Assembly: GCF_036711975.1 (NCBI RefSeq)
Contig: NC_091967.1
Span: 124,001 to 188,000, forward strand
Direction of reading: 5' to 3'
Length of the DNA stretch: 64,000 nucleotides
Source of the DNA: Onthophagus taurus
Taxonomy: Eukaryota; Arthropoda; Insecta; Coleoptera; Scarabaeidae
Made by a program: the position numbers and the translations under genes. Of this stretch, positions 58,364-64,000 are shown in pieces. Within the stretch, counting starts at the first letter, position 1. Each line of letters opens with the position of its first letter. The notes beneath the pieces are model-generated. The model was not told the DNA's origin. It saw only the letters and a list, made by a program, of their open reading frames with translations, and did no database searches.

Positions 58364-61300
58364 ATGAACGCATTTTACTTCTTATTCGCTTGTCTAACAG
58401 GTAAATATATCATAAGATTAATATAGCTTTCATGTTATTCTTTGACCTTAATGTAAAACGACATTGGTTTTTTCTCATAAGTTAAGAATCAAACAGTTGT
58501 TGATTCACATCATTCCATAAAAAAGACGTTAACGTTAAAAGTTAATGTGTTAGAAATTAACATGTTAAAAATTAACGAGTCATTCCTTTTAAAGTGGTTT
58601 ATTACAAGGTTTGAGTGTTGATTGCAAGATTTTTTTTTGTTGGTGGGACTTTGAACGCACTTTGTTCAAAAATAACGATAATTATTTCGCAGATGTTATT
58701 AACATACAGTTATGCTTTCTTTTGTAATGAAGATATTTTTTTTAAATACGTCCATTTAAGAAAAAATTAAATATGTATGTGTACTACATATTTTTTAATT
58801 ATCTATATTATATTTTTATTTTAAAAATAGATCAATCAATACATTGTTATATAATATTATCATGAAATACTACTTCAAATTCTATGTTACTATGAAATCA
58901 TGGAATTCTATAAGGTTTTTTTAATGATTCATTAATCACGAGGTTGAAATTTTATGACGTCAGGTATTATATTTTTATAATTTCATTATCTATTCTATTC
59001 TTAGAAAAAAATGTTTTAAGTATACATATAATGTGAAAGAGTTATTGTTTATTGTATTAAGTGTGTTTTACACGAATCGTCAACATTTTTACTCTAGATT
59101 TGGGATTAAAATTATGCCTGTATATTATAAAAAAGTGTTATTTATATGTTATTTAATCAACCCTTTAGTCAACATTTTTATCTTATTTGTTCGTTTTGCT
59201 AAATTTATTTATTTGATTAGATAATATAAATCATATAAATACTTTCAAATATTGATATACAGGTGCTCACAAAATTGAGTGTACAGTTCAGCAAAAGTGA
59301 TTAAGTTTAGGTTGCTATTATGTCTTAATACGCTATAAACCCTCTATTGGCGTCAATTATCGCTAATTTTTTGGTGTAGTTTGGCGAGTTTTTAACTGAA
59401 CTTTAACTTCTTCCCATAAATATTCAATAAGGTTCATATCCGGAGACTATGGTGATGTTTTTAGCTGTTTTAAACTATTGTATAACAACCATTTCTTCAC
59501 AAGGTACCTATGATGTACAGGGTGATTCAAATTCGATGTCCGAATAGACTATCTCCGAAACTATAAGAGTTAGAAAAAAAGTAGCTTACATGTCATGATC
59601 TCATTTTTCGAGAAACTGCTAATGCCGAAAACCTCATAGCGCTATCGTCTTTTGTTTTTCCCCTAGAGGCCAAAATTGAAAATATCGTAAAACCAATAAG
59701 TGCAATTATCTTGGTTATTATTATAGGTGGAGTATTATAACTACGACATTATATGAACACTTTTTTACAGAGAATTTAATGACATAGTCAAAAAAAATTT
59801 TTCGGTTTTAGATTTTGAAATATGACAATTTTTGTGTTTTTAAATGGAAACAACCACTGATTATTCGCTTATTAAATTCGTTATTTTTTTCTGATTACAA
59901 AAATATAGGGTTCGACAGGTCTATTTCTTATTGTTTTAGAATAAAACTAAAAATAAACTTTTTTTATAAAATTTCCATCTAGTGTCATCGACGAAATTAA
60001 ATTTACAGATTCCTGTAAATTACGGTACTATAACTAAAAATTATTCTACTAAAAATTTATATAAAATTTACTTTATTTTCTAATATGTAACATTCTAACA
60101 TGTTAAACTTTTCGTAATTTTCGTAATCCATCTTAAAAAACAGGATTTTTAGAAAATTTTTGAATACAAACAAATGTTGCTATGTTTAGGTTGAATTAAA
60201 AAAATATATATGAGCGCCATCTATCAATAATTTATTAAGTCATTTAATAATAATATTAAATATTAATATAAAAATGTGAAATTATGCAATCTATTCCAAC
60301 TTTTGTATAATTACATATTTAAATTAAATAGTTCAACAAATATATTTGTTTCAAATATCAGAAATATGTTTTTTTAATTTTTAATTATAATTATAGTACC
60401 GTAATTTACAGGAAACTGTAAATTTAATTTCTTGGAAGACACTAAAAGAAAAGTTAATTTTTAGCTTTATTCTAAAACAATAAGAAATAGACCTGTCAAA
60501 CCCTATATTTTTGTAATCAGAAAAAAATAACGAATTTAATAAGCGAGTAATCAGTGGTTGTTTCCATTTAAAAAAACGAACATTGTGATAATATCTCAAA
60601 ATCTAAAACCGAAAATTTTTTTTTGACTACGTCATCAAATTCTCTGTAAAAAAGTGTCCATATAATGTTTTAGTTATAATACTCCAACTATAATAATAAC
60701 CAAGATAATTGCGCTTGCTGGTTTTACAATATTTTCAATTTTAGCCTCTAGCGGAAAAACAAAAGACGATAGCGCTATGAGGTTTTCGGCATTAGCAGCT
60801 TCTCGAAAAACGAGATCATGACATGTAAGCTACTTTTTTTCTAACTCTTATAGTTTCCGAATAGGCTATCTCCGAAACTATAAGAATTAGAAAAAAAGTA
60901 GCTTACATGTCTCGATCTCTTTTTTTAAATAAATTCTAATATTGAAAACCTCAAACCGCTATCATCTTTTGTTTGTCCCCTAGAGGCCAAAATTGAAAAT
61001 ATCGTAAAACCAACAAGTGCAATTATCTTGGTTATTATTATAGGTGAAGTATTATAACTAAGACATTATATGGACACTTTTTTACAGAGAATTTTGTGAC
61101 GTAGTCAAAAAAATTTTTTCGATTTTAGAATTTGAGATATTATGACAATTTTCGTGTTTTTAAATGGAAACAACCACTGATTATTCGCTTATAAAATTCG
61201 TTATTTTTTTCTGATTACAAAAATATAGGCTTCGACCGGTCTATTTCTTATTGTTTTAGAATAAAGCTAAAAATAAACTTTTTTATAACATTTCTAAACG

Positions 61301-63811
61301 TCGTCGAAGAAATGAAATTTACAGTTTCCTGTAAATTACGGGGCGGTAAGTAAAATCTAAAAAGTTAACAATTAAATAAGAATATAACTTCTGGTATTTA
61401 GAAACAAATAATTATGTTTATTACACCGACTGTTAATACGGAAATATTTAATGGATTACATTGTTTGCGATTGGAGAAATATGTTTTTTTAGTTATTGTA
61501 CCGTAATTTACAGGAAACTGTAAATTTAATTTCTTCGACGACACTAAAAAAAAGTTTATTTTTAGCTTTATTCTAAAACAATAAGAAATAGACCTGTCGA
61601 ACCCTATATTTTTGTAATCAGAAAAAAATAACAAATTTAATAAACGAATAATCAGTACTTGTTTCCATTTAAAAAAACGAAAATTGTCATAGTATGTCAA
61701 AATCTAAAACCGAAAAAATTTTATATACCTAGATACTTTCTAGTTCTAGGTCTAGTGTTAGTTCTAGTTTTATTTGTTATTAAGCGCTAAATTGTTGTTA
61801 ATTTTTCTGATATTAAAGTAGAACTAACACTATACCTAGAACTAGAATCATTTCGTTTTAGCCGCACGTTCTATAGACGGCTAATCCCGAATGATTCTAG
61901 TTCTAGGTATAGTATTAATTCTAATTTTATAGTTGCACAGTCACAAATACTTATTGCATCTTAAGTGAAATTCACTGTATATCACAAACTTTAAAATAAA
62001 TTAATAATTATTTGAAATATTCACAATTATCTATCTCCAATTTCCCTGTATACTTAATTTTGTGAGCAACTGTAATTGTATACAACTGGCATAACTTACG
62101 TTAGTTGTGGATTATAAAAAAGAAAAATTTTAGAACACAAAAAAATTGACATTTCAACCTAACCTATAAGCTCAAAACCTTGTCAAAATGACAGATGACA
62201 GATAACCTATCAATGATTATCTGCCAATGTTTGCATTCAATCAGTCACGAATAAAGGCATTTTGGTAAACTCCTCTTCTATTATTGAAATTTGCCTTTTT
62301 TGTTACAGTTTATTCCGTTTCTGGACAAGATTTACCAACGAGTTTAAACGATCCAAATTTAAATGTTGATGAAGATCAATTTAAGAAACTCGCTGAAGAA
62401 GGAGCAAAAGGGCTTAAAGAAAAATGTTTAAAAGTTAGTGGAACCGAATCAACTTTTGAAGAAGTCCAGGTAAAAACGATTCAACATAAATTACTATAAA
62501 GAATTAATTTGTTTTTTTGATCATTTTTTAGGAAGCAAAAGATACCTTAATATCATGTTTCCAAGGGATTGTAAACGTAACAGCTTTCAAAACGGAATTG
62601 GATGAAGCAAAACAACGCGGCGCGATGGAAGAAGTTTTTGGGAAATATTGCAAAAAGAAGCCCGAATTGTTAGGTTGCGTAAATGGATTCCAAACAACTT
62701 TGGAGAAGTGTATGGAAGAAAGTGAAAAGGAAACCGCGAAAACCATTCAGAATTTAACGGAGAATTTATTGGATTTTATGTGTTATAAAGATGGAGATCG
62801 AGTTGCTAGTAAGTAATCAAGCTCTTTTTTACAAGAATATTTAATGTTTGTATAAAGTGACACTTTCAAGTCAGAACCACTTTTAAAAAATACATTTTAT
62901 ATTTATGATTTGTTTTTATTTTAGTGTTTATTGCTGAAGGTGGTTTTGAATGTATTGAATCGAAGAAGAACGAAATTCAAAATTGCGTAAACGAAACATT
63001 TTCCGATATGATTCCTAAAGATATGGGTATTGAAAACCTTGGTAGCCTTATATTGATTGACGACGGTAAATGCGAGTAAGTTGCATATTAATTTTTTTTT
63101 TAAATCATCATTAACCCCCAGAATGTTCTTGTCTTCTTGGTATCTTCTCTTGTTTACACCATAAGCCTTATTTCTTTGCAAAACCATGGTTTAGTGTGGC
63201 TGGTGGCGTTTATATTAATTTTTCCTTTCCTTGTAGACTTTTCCAGTAATTCTTGACTTTACATTCCTGTGGATGTTCCATTAATATTTTGTAATCAGCT
63301 TTATGGGCTAATAATGTTAAGACATCACATCTAATAACAGCTCTATTTGTTATCATGAAGTCAATCATTGTCTTCTGGTGTTACAGAAATCATACTTATG
63401 CTGTATTTTCGTCCTTGCTCATGTTGCGCAAGTAGCTAACCTCACCTAGAAATGCTCTTCCTTTATCTGGGTTAGCGAGTAGCAGTGATATTTGTTGAAC
63501 CACTCAATCCACCCAACTAAGTCAGTTAATATATACTAACAATTTTTTTCTTATTAAATTCTAGTGATTTCACAAAGTTACAAAATTGTGTAACTAAAAA
63601 ACTGGAAGGTTGCGAAAACCAAACACCTGCTAACGTTGTGGATTCGCTCTTTAAATACATAAAGAAGAGTTTGCCCTGTTCGACAACAACCCCGCCACAA
63701 AGCCATTCGGAGACTCGTAAGTTCAATCCGAACAGCGGAAATTCATTCTCCTCAATGGGAATGTTTGTTGTTTCGTTAGTGTCACTAATAGCTCTATCCC
63801 AAAGTTTCTAA
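58364..63811 (+). CDS. 27-kDa hemolymph glycoprotein-like (DUF1397), 290 aa, with C-terminal hydrophobic tail
   Basis: Exons are 58364-58400, 62309-62469, 62532-62808, 62925-63075 and 63565-63811; all in phase. The phases (1, 0, 1, 2) are identical to those of the gene at 51499, so the two are tandem paralogues. Signal peptide MNAFYFLFACLTVYSVSG. The Cys pattern follows the family: EKCLKVSG, LISCFQG, KYCKKKPELLGCVNGFQTTLEKCM, FMCYKDG, FECIES, NCVNETF, KCED, NCVTKKLEGC, LPCS. After this comes a Ser/Thr/Pro linker and a hydrophobic end, MGMFVVSLVSLIALSQSF, resembling a GPI-attachment signal that the first paralogue lacks. Intron 1 is 3.9 kb because of a Tc1-like element with foldbacks inside. 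A strong donor-like word (CGTAAGT at about 63718) lies within the last exon, so an alternative 3' end is possible. AATAAA at 63962. Confidence 0.88.
58401..59259. other. First part of DUF1397 gene 2 intron 1
   Basis: AT-rich intron sequence before the Tc1-like element. A 63-codon frame at 59033 is compositionally AT-driven and not taken as a gene. Confidence 0.5.
59345..59450 (-). pseudogene. Tc1 transposase C-terminal fragment
   Basis: A short open piece with SPDMNLIEYLWEEVK, matching the family motif around the third catalytic acid (SPD-N-IE--W). The frame ends soon after at RQTTPKN followed by a stop. The upstream transposase is not found in the 2.2 kb that follow, which belong to inserted foldbacks. 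Confidence 0.75.
59518..61720. mobile_element. Two foldback A copies fused head to tail, right end lost
   Basis: The first copy runs from CAGGGTGATTCAAATTCGAT (after TA at 59516-59517) to about 60858. There its right arm breaks off in TAGTTTCCGA and passes directly into AATAGGCTATCTCCGAAACT, the left arm of a second copy lacking its first about 25 bp. The second copy runs to about 61720 and lacks the outer 340 bp of its right arm. Confidence 0.82.
61738..61925. repeat. Dispersed CTAGAACTAGAA hairpin, copy 3
   Basis: TTTCTAGTTCTAGGTCTAGT, then ACACTATACCTAGAACTAGA, then ATTCTAGTTCTAGGTATAGT: the word alternates in orientation three times. Same family as the copies at 1830 and 57400. Confidence 0.75.
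63100..63500 (-). pseudogene. Possible LINE endonuclease fragment
   Basis: In intron 4 of DUF1397 gene 2, minus-strand frames give KTMIDFMITNRAVIRCDVL, similar to the NEIDF(I/M)..N block that precedes the last catalytic residues of non-LTR retrotransposon endonucleases, and further on VKNYWKSLQG. Stops lie on both sides and no reverse transcriptase is present. The similarity is short, so the identification is tentative. Confidence 0.35.
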
Positions 63812-64000
63812 GTTATTTTTAATGAATAATACCGACAAAAAAGAGTATATTACATTTACTATTACATAAACTTTAAGCACTTTTTTTATCAATAGTAATC
63901 ATAAGTCTTTATATTTATAAATATCTATTTTAATATAATGGTACGCTTTATAAAAAAATATAATAAAAGTATAAGATTGATATATTCTGGTGGTTTTTCA

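Larger units (their letters stand above)
59260..62072 (-). mobile_element. Tc1-like element remnant, split by foldback A
   Basis: The ends CAGGTGCTCACAAAATTGAG and, inverted, CAGTTGCTCACAAAATTAAG are flanked by TA (59258-59259 and 62073-62074). The minus strand at about 59450-59345 encodes SPDMNLIEYLWEEVKVQLKT, the conserved C-terminal block of Tc1 transposase, so the element's reading direction is minus. The rest of the transposase is gone or replaced by the foldback sequences 59518-61720 and the hairpin repeat 61738-61925. Confidence 0.8.

Noticed and set aside
37810-61700. A roughly 70-codon frame (FFKWKQP..RLLNSLFFSDYKN) repeated at 37810, 38687, 53443, 60381 and 61398
   Set aside because: It occurs in both arms of the palindromic element A and only in its copies; conservation follows from copying of the repeat. 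No start context, no family match, and it is AT-driven.

Overview
This is an AT-rich animal nuclear window. Genes have several exons with GT..AG introns, many only about 45-60 nt long. The gene content (sideroflexin, Miro, a DHRS11/farnesol-dehydrogenase-type SDR, a Tret1-like sugar transporter, two 27-kDa hemolymph glycoprotein/DUF1397 genes) points to an insect. Dense TA-flanked foldback repeats and the DUF1397 pair make a beetle the best guess, but the species cannot be read from the sequence.

Layout. 1-7500: repeats and non-coding sequence, including a four-unit tandem array of about 685 bp (3621-6362). 7516-16382 (+): a six-exon mitochondrial sideroflexin whose last intron holds a 7.6-kb nest of inverted repeats. 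16616-21386 (+): an unrecognised nine-exon gene (666 aa) whose first intron holds a complete-looking pogo/Tigger element. Its 547-codon transposase has apparently lost the first catalytic Asp. 24095-35246 (+): Miro (mitochondrial Rho GTPase), with repeat-filled introns and two in-phase candidate alternative exons just before the membrane anchor. 36099-37100 (-): an SDR with Cys at the usual catalytic Ser. 40914-42262 (+): a small secreted Cys-containing protein. 42738-50887 (-): a Tret1-like transporter whose first coding stretch appears to be cut after codon 20 by a 6.7-kb insertion. 51499-52512 and 58364-63811 (+): two DUF1397 genes of matching exon plan, the second with a GPI-signal-like tail.

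Mobile DNA makes up a large share of the window. The recurring theme is palindromic elements with ends reading CAGGGTG...CACCCTG between TA dinucleotides, as expected for non-autonomous elements moved by a Tc1/mariner-type transposase. They nest inside each other, inside two hAT copies, inside a Tc1-like element, and in one case inside a host reading frame. The deepest nest is transporter exon > foldback (44100-50825) > hAT (44734-49591) > foldback (47261-49481). The second hAT copy (53958-56489) keeps the empty site for the innermost insertion, which fixes its ends and the TA duplication. A mariner-type remnant (31178-34269) carries a truncated Harbinger. No LTR retrotransposon, endogenous virus or Polinton was recognised. 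Exon boundaries come from reading splice signals and frame by eye; identities come from remembered family motifs, not from a search.
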